Assembly (NCBI RefSeq): GCF_001005295.1
Contig: NZ_LBMK01000002.1
Location: 1,965,144-2,016,731, forward strand
Length of the DNA stretch: 51,588 nt
Source: Streptomyces yangpuensis
Lineage (GTDB): Bacteria; Actinomycetota; Actinomycetes; Streptomycetales; Streptomycetaceae
Direction of reading: 5' to 3'
Shown: positions 16,690 through 25,281 of the stretch, in pieces
Numbering within the stretch: the stretch's first letter is position 1
Layout: each line of letters starts with the position of its first letter
Position numbers and translations under genes: made by a program
The notes under the pieces: generated by a model
Databases searched by the model: none
Seen by the model: the letters and a program-made list of their open reading frames with translations, nothing else
Told to the model about the DNA's origin: nothing

Positions 16690-19350
16690 ATGACGAGCCA
16701 CGCAACCGAAGTCGACCTCGAAGAGCTGCTCCGCCGGGCGCTGGACGCCTCCGGTACGGGCCCGCGCTGGACCACCGACGCAGACGAGATGTGGTGCCGC
16801 CTCACCCCCCTGACCGCCACCCAACGCGATCAGGGATGGAAGCTGCACGTGTCGGCGACGTCCGCCTCCGCGCCCGCCGTCCTCGCCAGATCCCTGGACG
16901 TGCTGCTGCAGGAGGACTCGGCGTTCAAGTTCGCCCGGTCCCTGGAGAAGGTGGGAGCACTCAACTCCCGTGCCACACCGCGGGGGAGCTCCGGCAAGTT
17001 CATCACCGTCTACCCCCGCTCGGACACCGACGCGGCCCGCATCGCCCTGGAACTGCACAAGGCCACGGCGGGGCTGGCCGGCCCCCGGATCCTGTCGGAC
17101 CAGGCCTACGCCGTGAACAGTCTGGTGCACTACCGCTACGGCGCCTTCGTCGGCCGCCGCCGGCTCTCGGACGACGGTCTGCTGGTGTGGTTCATCGAGG
17201 ACCCCGACGGCAACCCCGTCGAGGACAAGCGCACCGGCCGGTACTCCCCGCCCTCCTGGGCCGTCAGCCCCTTCCCCGCCTCGGTCCCCGCCCCGCCCCG
17301 CCAGGGGAGGGAAGCGAGCGGGCCGGTACTGCTCGGCGGCCGCTTCTCGGTCCGCGAGGCCATCCGCCACACCAACAAGGGCGGTGTCTACCGGGGGACG
17401 GACGTCACCACAGGCGCACCCGTGGTCATCAAGGAGGCCCGGCCGCACGTGGAGGCCGACGCGTCCGGATCCGACGTACGGGACTGGCTGCGCGCCGAGG
17501 CGAGGATCCTGGAGCAGCTGGCCGGCACGGGCCTGGCACCGGAGGCCGTCGCGATGTTCGAGCACGCCGGACACCTGTTCCTGGCCCAGGAGGAGATACC
17601 CGGCGTGCCCCTGCGCAACTGGGTCGCGGAGCACTTCCGCGACGCCGGGAGCGAGCGGTACCGTATCGACGCCCTGGCCCAGGCGGCCCGCCTGGTCGAC
17701 CTCGTCGCCGCGGCCCATGCCCACGGCTGCGTCCTGCGGGACTTCACCCCCGGCAACATCATGGTCCGACCGGACGGCGAACTACGCCTCATAGACCTGG
17801 AACTCGCCGTCCTGGGCGACGACACCGCCCTCCCGACGACGGTCGGAACCCCCGGCTTCAGCGCCCCCGAGCGCCTGCAGGACGCACCCGTCTCGCCGAC
17901 CGCCGACTACTACAGCCTCGGCGCCACCGTGTGCTTCGTCCTCGCCGGGAAGGTCCCCAACCTGCTGCCGGAGGAGCCCGCCACCAGGCCCTCGGAGCAG
18001 CGGCTCGCCGCATGGCTGGCCGCCTGCGACGCGACGCTCGACCTCCCGCCCGTACTGCGCGAGACCATCCTCGGGCTGATGCGGGACGACCCCGCCGAGA
18101 GGTGGGACCCCGCCAGGGCCGGCGAGGCGCTCCGCGGCACGGAACGGAAGCTCCCGCCCCACCCCGGCGCCACCGGGCGTCGCACCAGCGCGGACGACGA
18201 CGGGACGCAGACCGCCGTGGCGGGCATCGTGGAGCACCTCGTCGATGCGATGACCCCGCACGACGACAAGCGGCTCTGGCCCGTCTCCACCATGGCGGGG
18301 GAGACCGACCCGTGCACCGTCCAGCAGGGTGCGGCCGGCGTACTGGCCGTCCTGACCCAGTACTTCGAGGCCACCGGTGACCCGCGCCTGCCGGAGGCGA
18401 TGGCCGCCGCGGGCCACTGGACAGCGGCCCGCACCGACCTGGAATCCGTACGCCCCGGCCTGCACTTCGGCGGCCGCGGCACCGCCTGGGCCCTGTACGA
18501 CGCCGGACACGCCCTCGGTGACGGCGCCCTCATGGACCACGCCCTGGCCCTCGCCCTCGCGCCACAGGTACCGACGCCCAGCCATGACATCACCCACGGC
18601 TCGGCAGGCAGCGGACTCGCCGCCGCCCACCTGTGGCACCGCACCAAGGACCCGCGCCTGGCCGAGCTGGTCGTCGACGCCGCCGACCGGCTGGCCGCGG
18701 CCGCGCGGCGCGAGCCGTCCGGGGTGAGCTGGCCGGTTCCCGCGGAGGCCGTCTCCGAGGAGGCGGGCAAACGCTACCTGGGCTTCGCGCACGGAACCGC
18801 GGGCATCGGCTGCTTCCTCCTCGCCGCCGCGACCGTCGCGGACCGGCCCGAGTACACCGAGCTGGCGGTCGCGGCGGGCGAACACCTGGTGGCCCACGCC
18901 GTGCTCGTCGGCGAGGCCGCCCAGTGGCCGGCGCAGGCGACGGACCCGCCCACAGCCCCGTACTGGTGCCACGGGTCGGCCGGCATCGGCACCTTCCTCG
19001 TACGGCTCTGGCAGGCCACCGGAGACGACCGCTACGGCGACCTCGCCCACCGCGCGACGCACGCCGTCGTCGAACGCGCCTCCCGCGCGGCCCTCACCCA
19101 ATGCCACGGACTCGCGGGCAACGGCGACTTCCTCCTCGACATGGCCGACGCCACGGGGGAACCGTCGTACCGCACCATGGCCGAACACCTGGCCCGACTC
19201 GTCGTCGCCGAACGGGCCCACCGATCCCGCCACGTCGTCTTCCCCAACGAGTACGGGGACGTATCGACGAGCTGGAGCGACGGATCCGCAGGAATCCTGG
19301 CCTTCCTCCTGCGTATCCGCCACACAGGACCCCGGCGCTGGATGATCTGA
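16690..19350 (+). CDS. venL: Class IV lanthipeptide synthetase (LanL), venezuelin type
   Basis: 886 residues in three domains. Residues 1 to about 215 are the phospho-Ser/Thr lyase; about 225-485 a Ser/Thr-kinase-like domain with Lys248 (V-V-I-K-E-A) and catalytic Asp351 in V-L-R-D-F-T-P-G-N; about 520-886 a LanC-like cyclase. The zinc ligands of the cyclase are present: Cys760 in Y-W-C-H-G and Cys805-His806 in Q-C-H-G, which separates LanL (class IV) from class III enzymes that lack them. It phosphorylates, eliminates and cyclises the precursor encoded 60 bp downstream. The ATG at 16690 has an AGAGGGACAGG box. Gene order L-A-T-H and the precursor match the venezuelin cluster of S. venezuelae as I remember it; the symbol is by analogy. 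Confidence 0.93.
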   Translation: MTSHATEVDLEELLRRALDASGTGPRWTTDADEMWCRLTPLTATQRDQGWKLHVSATSASAPAVLARSLDVLLQEDSAFKFARSLEKVGALNSRATPRGSSGKFITVYPRSDTDAARIALELHKATAGLAGPRILSDQAYAVNSLVHYRYGAFVGRRRLSDDGLLVWFIEDPDGNPVEDKRTGRYSPPSWAVSPFPASVPAPPRQGREASGPVLLGGRFSVREAIRHTNKGGVYRGTDVTTGAPVVIKEARPHVEADASGSDVRDWLRAEARILEQLAGTGLAPEAVAMFEHAGHLFLAQEEIPGVPLRNWVAEHFRDAGSERYRIDALAQAARLVDLVAAAHAHGCVLRDFTPGNIMVRPDGELRLIDLELAVLGDDTALPTTVGTPGFSAPERLQDAPVSPTADYYSLGATVCFVLAGKVPNLLPEEPATRPSEQRLAAWLAACDATLDLPPVLRETILGLMRDDPAERWDPARAGEALRGTERKLPPHPGATGRRTSADDDGTQTAVAGIVEHLVDAMTPHDDKRLWPVSTMAGETDPCTVQQGAAGVLAVLTQYFEATGDPRLPEAMAAAGHWTAARTDLESVRPGLHFGGRGTAWALYDAGHALGDGALMDHALALALAPQVPTPSHDITHGSAGSGLAAAHLWHRTKDPRLAELVVDAADRLAAAARREPSGVSWPVPAEAVSEEAGKRYLGFAHGTAGIGCFLLAAATVADRPEYTELAVAAGEHLVAHAVLVGEAAQWPAQATDPPTAPYWCHGSAGIGTFLVRLWQATGDDRYGDLAHRATHAVVERASRAALTQCHGLAGNGDFLLDMADATGEPSYRTMAEHLARLVVAERAHRSRHVVFPNEYGDVSTSWSDGSAGILAFLLRIRHTGPRRWMI

Positions 19351-19410
19351 TCCGGCAGCCGGTTTGAGCGGCAGGGACCCTGCCGCCACGTCACAGAGAA
19401 GGAGAAAGTC

Positions 19411-19566
19411 ATGGAGAACCGCGACCTCGAACTGCTGGCTCACCTGCACGCCCTTCCGGAGACCGACCCGGTCGGCGTCGACGGAGCCCCGTTCGCCGCG
19501 ACCTGTGAGTGCGTCGGCCTGCTGACGCTGCTCAACACCGTCTGTGTGGGCATCAGCTGCGCCTGA
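19411..19566 (+). CDS. venA: Venezuelin-like class IV lanthipeptide precursor
   Basis: 51 residues from an ATG at 19411 with a GAAGGAGA box. The leader MENRDLELLAHLHALPETDP is a helix with the conserved L-x-x-L-x-x-L pattern used by LanL/LanKC for recognition. The core, from about residue 21, contains T31, C32, C34, T39, T43, C45, S49 and C50. Four cysteines and four Ser/Thr allow up to four thioether rings; venezuelin has overlapping rings near its C-terminus. From memory the sequence is almost the same as venezuelin, differing at a few positions (Val-Gly-Ile where an Ile-Gly-Ile may occur), which needs an alignment to confirm. The gene is too small for usual ORF filters. Confidence 0.92.
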   Translation: MENRDLELLAHLHALPETDPVGVDGAPFAATCECVGLLTLLNTVCVGISCA

Positions 19567-19684
19567 CCCCTACCACGGGCCCTCTCGGCCCGGGCGCAGG
19601 CCCGGGCTCGGGCACGGCCCGGCGGACAGGACGACGGATGTTTCGTCGGCCCGCCGCCGGACACCGGACACAGGGCACCGGACA

Positions 19685-19717
19685 CCGCAGGGGGAACACC
19701 GGATGTTCCCCCTGCGG
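19685..19717 (+). terminator. 14-bp perfect hairpin after the precursor gene
   Basis: CCGCAGGGGGAACA pairs perfectly with TGTTCCCCCTGCGG around a 5-nt loop, 119 bp after the precursor stop. Probably a partial terminator or 3' stabiliser that makes the precursor message more abundant than the transporter message. Confidence 0.7.
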
Positions 19718-19754
19718 AACCGGGCCGGAGCCGACACGAGCAGGGCCCGACAAC

Positions 19755-19794
19755 CTCCGGCCGGTGGCTGCCCCGCAGCAGCCACCGGCCGGAG
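19755..19794 (+). terminator. 17-bp perfect hairpin before the transporter genes
   Basis: CTCCGGCCGGTGGCTGC pairs perfectly with its reverse complement around a 6-nt CCCGCA loop. It lies 37 bp after the first hairpin and 80 bp before the ABC ATPase start. The 308-bp spacer 19567-19874 that holds both also has a GCCCGGG/CCCGGGC inverted repeat near 19596 and a repeated CACCGGACAC motif, but no gene. Confidence 0.7.
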
Positions 19795-19874
19795 CACCAC
19801 CCGACCCATACCCGGCGAACACCCGTACGTACACCCCGAGTCCGCAGAAGACACCTCGCAGACGAGGACCGACC

Positions 19875-20954
19875 ATGAAGCCGCACGCCGGTGACGACGC
19901 CCCCGCTCGGGCCCTCCTCCTGACAGCCGCACCCGAGGACCCGGACAGCACCCGGTCCGCGCCCGAACCGGCGTACGCCATCAGCACCCACGGCCTCGTC
20001 AAGAGCTACCCGGGCCCGGACGGCACCGCTGTCCACGCCGTCCGAGGCCTGGACCTGGACGTGAGCCAAGGCGAGACCTTCGCCTTCCTCGGCCCGAACG
20101 GCGCCGGCAAGTCCACCACCATCGCCATGCTGTGCGCCCTGGCCCGCCCCACCGCGGGACGAGCCGTCGTGGCCGGCACCGACGTGGTCGCCCGGCCCGA
20201 CCGCGTACGCCGCAACGTGGGCATGCTCTTCCAGCACAGCGCCCTGGACCCGGACCTGACGGCCGAACAGAATCTGTACATCCACGCCCGCCTCTACGGG
20301 ATGGGCCGCCGCCACGCCCGCCGCCGCGTCGGCGAGACGCTGGAGGCGGTCGCACTCACCGACCGCCGGCGCTCCCCGGTCCGCACCCTGTCGGGCGGCA
20401 TGCGCCGACGCCTGGAGATCGCCCGCGGCCTGCTGCACGAGCCCCGCATCCTCTTCCTGGACGAGCCGACGACCGGGCTCGACCCGCACGCCCGCGCCCA
20501 GGTCTGGGACCACCTGCGCACCCTGCGCGAACGGCACGGCACCACGCTCTTCGTCACCACCCACTACCTGGAGGAGGCGGAGAACTGCGACCGCCTCGCC
20601 ATCATCGACGCAGGCCGCCTGGTCGCGCAGGGCACACCGTTCGCCCTGCGGGCCGCGATCGGCGACGACCGGGTGGTGCTGCGCACCGGCGACGACACGA
20701 GGGCCCGACAGGTCGTCCACCAGACCGCTCCGCCGGACACCGCCCTCACCCTGGACGCCGACGGCCTCTGCCTGCGCGTACCCGACGGAAGCGCCTGGAT
20801 CCCGCGCCTGTGCGCGGCGCTGGAGGCCCACGGGATCCCCGTACGAGCCGCGTCCGCGACCCCGCCCACCCTCGACGACGTCTTCTTCCACCACACCGGC
20901 CGCAGCATCACCACGGCACGGCCCCCGCAGCCGGAAACCGGTAAGGACGCATGA
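19875..20954 (+). CDS. venT: ABC transporter ATP-binding protein of the lanthipeptide cluster
   Basis: 359 residues. Walker A G-P-N-G-A-G-K-S-T-T, signature L-S-G-G-M-R-R-R-L, Walker B L-F-L-D-E-P-T-T-G-L-D, and the H-loop V-T-T-H-Y are all intact; the layout is of the DrrA-type exporters with a C-terminal extension of about 90 residues. It powers the ABC-2 permease that follows by a 4-bp overlap, most likely exporting the lanthipeptide or giving producer immunity. I chose the ATG at 19875 after a GAGGA box; an upstream frame to 19509 crosses the precursor gene and the hairpins and is not real. Confidence 0.92.
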   Translation: MKPHAGDDAPARALLLTAAPEDPDSTRSAPEPAYAISTHGLVKSYPGPDGTAVHAVRGLDLDVSQGETFAFLGPNGAGKSTTIAMLCALARPTAGRAVVAGTDVVARPDRVRRNVGMLFQHSALDPDLTAEQNLYIHARLYGMGRRHARRRVGETLEAVALTDRRRSPVRTLSGGMRRRLEIARGLLHEPRILFLDEPTTGLDPHARAQVWDHLRTLRERHGTTLFVTTHYLEEAENCDRLAIIDAGRLVAQGTPFALRAAIGDDRVVLRTGDDTRARQVVHQTAPPDTALTLDADGLCLRVPDGSAWIPRLCAALEAHGIPVRAASATPPTLDDVFFHHTGRSITTARPPQPETGKDA

Positions 20955-21895
20955 CCGCACCCGAACCCGCCCCTGCCCCCGCACCCGCCCCCGAGCACCG
21001 GGACGCGGGTACTTCCGCGCCCCCTGCGCCCCCGGACGCCCCCGCGACCCCGGACGCCGCCGCGCCCCCTGACACCCCCGGCCGCGAGCCGACCCGGCTG
21101 CGGCGTGAACTGCGCGCGGTCCACGCCCTGGTCCACCGCGACCTGCTGCGCCTGTCCTCCCAGCCCACGCACACCGCCCTCATGCTGCTCCAGCCGGTTC
21201 TGTACCTCTTCATCCTCGGCGGCGGGCTGGCGGCTCTGATCCCCACCTCGACGCTCGGCGTCGGCTATCAGACCTACCTCTTCCCCGGCATGCTGATGAT
21301 GACGGTCCAGACACCGGCCATCATGGTCGGCATCCGCCTGATCACCGACCGGCAGAGCGGCTACCTGCGTGAACTCCTCATGGCCCCGGTCAGCCGCACC
21401 ACCCTGCTCCTGGGCAGCTGCGCCGGAGGCACGACCGTCGCCGCGGTGCAGGGCGCGGTTCTCCTCGCCATGGCCGGCGCCGTGGGGCTGCCCTACGATC
21501 CGCTGCTCCTGGCGCTGCTCATGGGCGGCATGATCCTGGCCTCGTTCACCATCACCGCCCTGTCCCTGGCCCTGGCCGTGAGCCTGCAACGGGCCGAGGT
21601 CTTCCACATGTTGCTCGGCGTCGTCATGATGCCCCTGCTGTTCCTGTCCGGCGGGTTCTTCCCCCTCGACAGCCTGCCGGGCTGGGCCCGCTCCCTGGCC
21701 GCCGTGAATCCCATCGCGTACGGGGTGGACCTGCTCCGCCGCTCCATCACGCTCCGGCTGCCGGACCGGGCCACCGCGGCGGGCATCGAGTGGTTCGGCA
21801 GCCGCCCCCCGCTGGCCCTCGAAGCCGCGGCCCTCCTGGCGGCCGGAGCCCTGGCACTCCTCTGGGCGGCTCACCGCTTCAAGCGCCCCGACTGA
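20951..21895 (+). CDS. venH: ABC-2 type permease of the lanthipeptide cluster
   Basis: 314 residues. The first 40 residues are Pro/Ala-rich and low in complexity; after that come six hydrophobic segments and the ABC-2 signature region ending in L-F-L-S-G-G-F-F-P-L-D-S-L-P, typical of DrrB-type exporters. It starts within the stop of the ATPase gene (ATGA), so the two are coupled. Together they form a heteromeric exporter for the mature peptide or an immunity pump. Last gene of the cluster; the next gene is on the other strand. Confidence 0.9.
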   Translation: MTAPEPAPAPAPAPEHRDAGTSAPPAPPDAPATPDAAAPPDTPGREPTRLRRELRAVHALVHRDLLRLSSQPTHTALMLLQPVLYLFILGGGLAALIPTSTLGVGYQTYLFPGMLMMTVQTPAIMVGIRLITDRQSGYLRELLMAPVSRTTLLLGSCAGGTTVAAVQGAVLLAMAGAVGLPYDPLLLALLMGGMILASFTITALSLALAVSLQRAEVFHMLLGVVMMPLLFLSGGFFPLDSLPGWARSLAAVNPIAYGVDLLRRSITLRLPDRATAAGIEWFGSRPPLALEAAALLAAGALALLWAAHRFKRPD

Positions 21896-22231
21896 GACGG
21901 CCCCCGTAACAGCCTGTCACCATCCGGGCCGCACTGCCCCCCCGACTTCTCCGGATGAGTTCGGGAGACCGGCCGACGTCGAATATCCGTCCCCCTCGGA
22001 CCGGTATTGCGTTCGCCGATACTTTCTGCGTCTCCCCGCGAGCCGAGTCCGTGCCTCTACGGAAGGACATTCTCCGCGCGGTGTCGTGAAGGTGTCTCAC
22101 AGATGTCAAGAATGAGCGACATTCCCGCACGCGTTCGACCCGAATTCATCCCGTCCCCCTTGTCCGAATGGCACGAGAAGGGTAAGCGACCCGAATCTCC
22201 CGGCGCATCGGAAGGAGGACGCCGCTGCCGT
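21896..22231. other. Convergent intergenic region, lower GC
   Basis: 336 bp between the end of the permease gene and the end of the phospholipase D gene. The stretch 21990-22200 is richer in A/T than its surroundings and could hold an old promoter, since neither neighbour begins here. A short plus frame beginning ATG at 22103 has no convincing ribosome binding site. No feature called. Confidence 0.35.
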
Positions 22232-23485
22232 TCAAAGGAAGCGGCGGAGCGGGCGGATGGAGAGTTCTCGGGCGCGGTGGAGGACGGAGCGGCGGCGCCA
22301 GCGCTCCGGGGCGATGCGGATGCTGGCCCGGAGGTCCTGGTCGTAGTGTTCGTCCAGGGTGCGGGTGACGGCCGGGTCCATGACGGCCAGCATGACCTCC
22401 TCGTCGTGGTCGAGGGAGCGCCGGTTGAAGTTCGACGAGCCGATGAGGGAGACCACCCCGTCCATCGTCATGATCTTGGCGTGCATCATCGTGGGCCGGT
22501 ACTGGTGGATGCGCACGCCCGCGGCGGTCAGGGCCTCGTAGTGGTGCTGACCTGCCAGTTGGCACACCCGCTTGTCGGTGTGCGGGCCGGGCAGCAGGAT
22601 CTCGACACCGACGCCCCGGCGGGCGGTGGCGGACAGCAGCTCGACGAAGTAGTCGTCGGGCGCGAAGTACGCGGTCGCCAGGCGTACGCGCTCCTCCGCC
22701 GATTCCAGGACGACCCGCATCAGCGTCTGCATGTCCTGCCACCCGAAGGCGGCCGAGCCGCGCACCACCTGGACGACCGCGGAGCCGGCCGGCTCGTGAT
22801 CCACGAAACGGTCGCGTTCGTCGAAGAGTTCGGGATGGCACTCCGCCCAGTTCTGGGCGAACGCCGCGGCGATCCCGTCGACGGCCGGCCCGCGGACCTC
22901 GGCGTGCGTGTCCCGCCACTCGTTCGGGTTGCGGGCGTCCCCGCACCACTCCTGCGCGATGCCGACGCCGCCCGTGAAGGCGGTCCGTTCGTCGACCACG
23001 AGGACCTTGCGGTGACAGCGGTGGTTCTGCTTGAGCGGGGAGAGGAAGGCGGGTCTGCGGAACCACGCCACGTCCACCCCGGCCGTGCTCATCCGGTCCA
23101 GCAGGTCCTGCTCGATCAGACGGCTGCCGAAGCCGTCCAGCAGCAGCCGTACGCGGACACCGTGGCGCGCCCGTTCGGCCAGGGCCTCGGCGAACCGGCG
23201 GGCGATGTCGCCCTTCCAGTAGACGAAGGTCATCATGTCGACGGTGTGCCGTGCGGAGGAGACGGCGTCCAGCATCGCGGTGAAGATCTCGTCGCCGTTG
23301 CGCAGCGGACGTACGGAGTTCCCCTCCGTGGCGGCGATGCCGATCAGGCGCTCCAGCCGTCGGCGGATACGCCGAATGCGCTCGTCGGCCCCGTCGGCCC
23401 CGTCGGCCCCGCGCTGCGGAACGGCTTTCGCGCCGAGTGCCTCCGTCCCCCCGGAGGGGGTGGTGCCGGTGTCGGTGGTCGTCAT
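22232..23485 (-). CDS. Phospholipase D / cardiolipin synthase-like protein
   Basis: 417 residues with two HKD motifs: H-R-K-V-L-V-V-D-E-R-T-A-F-T-G-G in the first half and H-A-K-I-M-T-M-D-G-V-V-S-L-I-G-S-S-N-F in the second, both with the trailing Gly/Asn that complete the active site of the PLD superfamily. There is no membrane segment, unlike true ClsA, so it resembles soluble ClsB-like enzymes; phosphatidyl transfer or phosphodiester hydrolysis are both possible, including on nucleic acid. Start is the ATG at 23485 with a GAGGAG box 7 bp upstream; it overlaps the stop of the Mrr-like gene. An N-terminal run with repeated Gly-Ala-Asp is encoded by a small GTCGGCCCC-type repeat. Confidence 0.88.
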   Translation of the reverse strand: MTTTDTGTTPSGGTEALGAKAVPQRGADGADGADERIRRIRRRLERLIGIAATEGNSVRPLRNGDEIFTAMLDAVSSARHTVDMMTFVYWKGDIARRFAEALAERARHGVRVRLLLDGFGSRLIEQDLLDRMSTAGVDVAWFRRPAFLSPLKQNHRCHRKVLVVDERTAFTGGVGIAQEWCGDARNPNEWRDTHAEVRGPAVDGIAAAFAQNWAECHPELFDERDRFVDHEPAGSAVVQVVRGSAAFGWQDMQTLMRVVLESAEERVRLATAYFAPDDYFVELLSATARRGVGVEILLPGPHTDKRVCQLAGQHHYEALTAAGVRIHQYRPTMMHAKIMTMDGVVSLIGSSNFNRRSLDHDEEVMLAVMDPAVTRTLDEHYDQDLRASIRIAPERWRRRSVLHRARELSIRPLRRFL

Positions 23486-24219
23486 GACGAGGCTCCTCGG
23501 GCAGGGGTGGATGCGGACGGTGCGGGGTCGCCGGCGCCGGATTCCCACGGGGCAGGCGCCCGGAGGTCGGTCCAGGCCGCCAGAGCTTCGCCGTCCACGC
23601 GGACGATCCCGCAGGCATCGGCGTACTCGGCGGCCGGCGCGGTGAAGGAACTGGTGGTCACGATGACGGCGACATCGGCTTCATGGACCGCGAAGCAGGT
23701 TCCGCCGAAGCGCTGGAGGTCCTGCGAGCCGACCCGGTTGTCCTCGGCGTAGTGCTTGCACTGGAGCACCACCCGGCGTCCGTCCGCCGTCGTCGCGAGG
23801 ACGTCCGCGCCGAGGTCGCCCGCGCCGCCCACCACCTCCACCGAGGTGCAGCCGTCCCGTGCGCACAGGGCGGCCACCGTGTGTTCAAAACCGTCGGCGT
23901 CGACCGCGGCGTGGTCGATGGCATCACCCGCGACGTCCGGCAGGTCCGCCGTCGGCTCCGCGTACCCCGAGGGCCGTACGGGACGGCCCCGGCGCCGGCC
24001 GGGAGCCAGGCTCCACCGCGCCATGAGCGACCCGGCCACCAGCACGATCAGGATGGCGACCGGAGCAAGCGGGAGCCCGCCCCCGCTGCCCGGAGCGGCC
24101 TTCACGAAGGCCGCCACGCCTGCGACGGCGATGCCGAGCAGCCCGAGCGCGAGCACCGCGTCGCGTCCCAGGGATCCTGCGCGTACGGACGCGGGCGCGT
24201 CCTCCTCAGGTGTGGTCAT
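23482..24219 (-). CDS. Membrane-anchored Mrr-like restriction-endonuclease-fold protein
   Basis: 245 residues from an ATG at 24219 with a GGGGA box. Two hydrophobic segments at about residues 20-37 and 50-65 are followed by a linker and a restriction-endonuclease domain with F-E-H-T-V-A-A-L, G-A-G-D-L-G-A-D-V-L and V-V-L-Q-C-K-H-Y: the Asp plus Gln-x-Lys pair is the PD-(D/E)xK core of Mrr-type proteins. Mrr proteins cut modified or unusual DNA, and membrane-bound relatives are common in Actinobacteria, with unknown targets. It is coupled by 4-bp overlap to the PLD gene. Whether this is a defence pair or envelope/DNA housekeeping is open. Confidence 0.85.
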   Translation of the reverse strand: MTTPEEDAPASVRAGSLGRDAVLALGLLGIAVAGVAAFVKAAPGSGGGLPLAPVAILIVLVAGSLMARWSLAPGRRRGRPVRPSGYAEPTADLPDVAGDAIDHAAVDADGFEHTVAALCARDGCTSVEVVGGAGDLGADVLATTADGRRVVLQCKHYAEDNRVGSQDLQRFGGTCFAVHEADVAVIVTTSSFTAPAAEYADACGIVRVDGEALAAWTDLRAPAPWESGAGDPAPSASTPARGASS

Positions 24220-24370
24220 CAGCGTTCCCCTCCCCGCCCCGGCACAAAGGCCCCGGCCCGGCCCGGGAGCGGAGCGCGGGCCGCGGCGGAGCCGAAGCCT
24301 GTTCGACGCCCGTATGGCCGGGATTCCGGTTCTCAAACCGGTAGGAAGGGTTCCGATCGCGGTGGCCCGG

Positions 24371-24742
24371 TCAGCCCTGGCGAGGCGGGACGATCATGAC
24401 CGTGCCCTCCGCCACGCTGGCGGCCGTGGCGAAGGCCAGTTCGGCACCGGTGAGTTCCAGCAGCCGGGCCAGCCGTCTGGGCACGGTCCCCGCCAGGACC
24501 ACCGGCCTGTCCAGCGCCGGTTGCAGCATGACGCTGAGCGCGGTCGAGTCGACGAAGGTCACCCCGGCCACGTCCAGTACGAACCGGGCGACACCGGGCG
24601 CCGCGGGATCCATGGCCGTCCGCAGATCGGCCACGTTGTCCATGTCGAACTCGCCCGCCATCACCACGATGCGCACGTCCCCGTCGGACCGGGCTTCGAC
24701 GTGGCTGCGCGCCTCGGCGTTCTGTGTGTCCATGCTGTTCAC
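24371..24742 (-). CDS. STAS-domain anti-anti-sigma factor
   Basis: 123 residues starting at GTG 24742, which has a GGGGAAGG box 5 bp upstream; ATG 24733 is the alternative. The STAS fold is seen in V-M-A-G-E-F-D-M-D-N-V-A-D-L and F-V-D-S-T-A-L-S-V-M-L, where the Ser of D-S is the usual phosphorylation site read by anti-sigma kinases and PP2C phosphatases. It lies 80 bp downstream of the response regulator gene and may be in the same transcript. Its partner anti-sigma kinase is not next to it; the one at 34.5 kb is a candidate. Confidence 0.88.
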   Translation of the reverse strand: MNSMDTQNAEARSHVEARSDGDVRIVVMAGEFDMDNVADLRTAMDPAAPGVARFVLDVAGVTFVDSTALSVMLQPALDRPVVLAGTVPRRLARLLELTGAELAFATAASVAEGTVMIVPPRQG

Positions 24743-24822
24743 GTCTGCCTTCCCCACATGTGCGTTCGCATTGCCGAAACCGCCTTCCGCCCGACCGCCC
24801 CGTGATGGGCCGGCCGCCGCCC

Positions 24823-25281
24823 TCACCGCGTACGGGGCAACTTGACCACGGTGACGAAGAAGTCGTCGATCTGCTGGATCGCCCGGATGAACTGGTCGAG
24901 GTCCACCGGCTTGGTCACATAGGCGTTGGCGTGCAGCTTGTAGCTGCGCAGGATGTCCTCCTCGGCGGCCGAGGTGGTGAGCACGACCACGGGGATGTGG
25001 TTCAGGTCCGGGTCCGTCTTGATCCGTTCGAGGACCTGCCGTCCGTCGTACTTGGGCAGGTTCAGGTCGAGCAGGATCAGGTCGGGGCGGGGGGCGTCGG
25101 CGTGCGCGCCGCGGCGGTACAGGAAGTCCAGGGCCTCCAGGCCGTCCCGCACGACGTGCAGCACGTTCCCGATCTTGTTGTCCTCGAAGGCCTCCCGGGT
25201 CATCAGCTCGTCGCCCGCGTCGTCCTCGACCAGCAGGACTTCGGCGGGGGTGGCCTGGGGCCGGTCTGCGGGGGTGCTCAT
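24823..25281 (-). CDS. Single-domain response regulator (Rcp1-like)
   Basis: 152 residues, a stand-alone receiver domain. Phospho-acceptor Asp is in L-I-L-L-D-L-N-L-P, acidic pocket in L-L-V-E-D-D, Thr in V-V-V-L-T-T-S, Lys in V-T-K-P-V. The shape (with E-D-D-x-G-D-x-x-L) is like the small regulators that pair with bacteriophytochrome-type or CHASE3 kinases. No DNA-binding domain, so its output is through protein contact. The ATG overlaps the stop of the histidine kinase gene (ATGA), so kinase and regulator are cognate. A GGTTCC... box precedes it weakly. Confidence 0.92.
   Translation of the reverse strand: MSTPADRPQATPAEVLLVEDDAGDELMTREAFEDNKIGNVLHVVRDGLEALDFLYRRGAHADAPRPDLILLDLNLPKYDGRQVLERIKTDPDLNHIPVVVLTTSAAEEDILRSYKLHANAYVTKPVDLDQFIRAIQQIDDFFVTVVKLPRTR

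Noticed and set aside
19509..19874. N-terminal extension of the ABC ATPase through the precursor gene
   Set aside because: Would cross two strong hairpins and the precursor stop; the ATG at 19875 has its own ribosome binding site.
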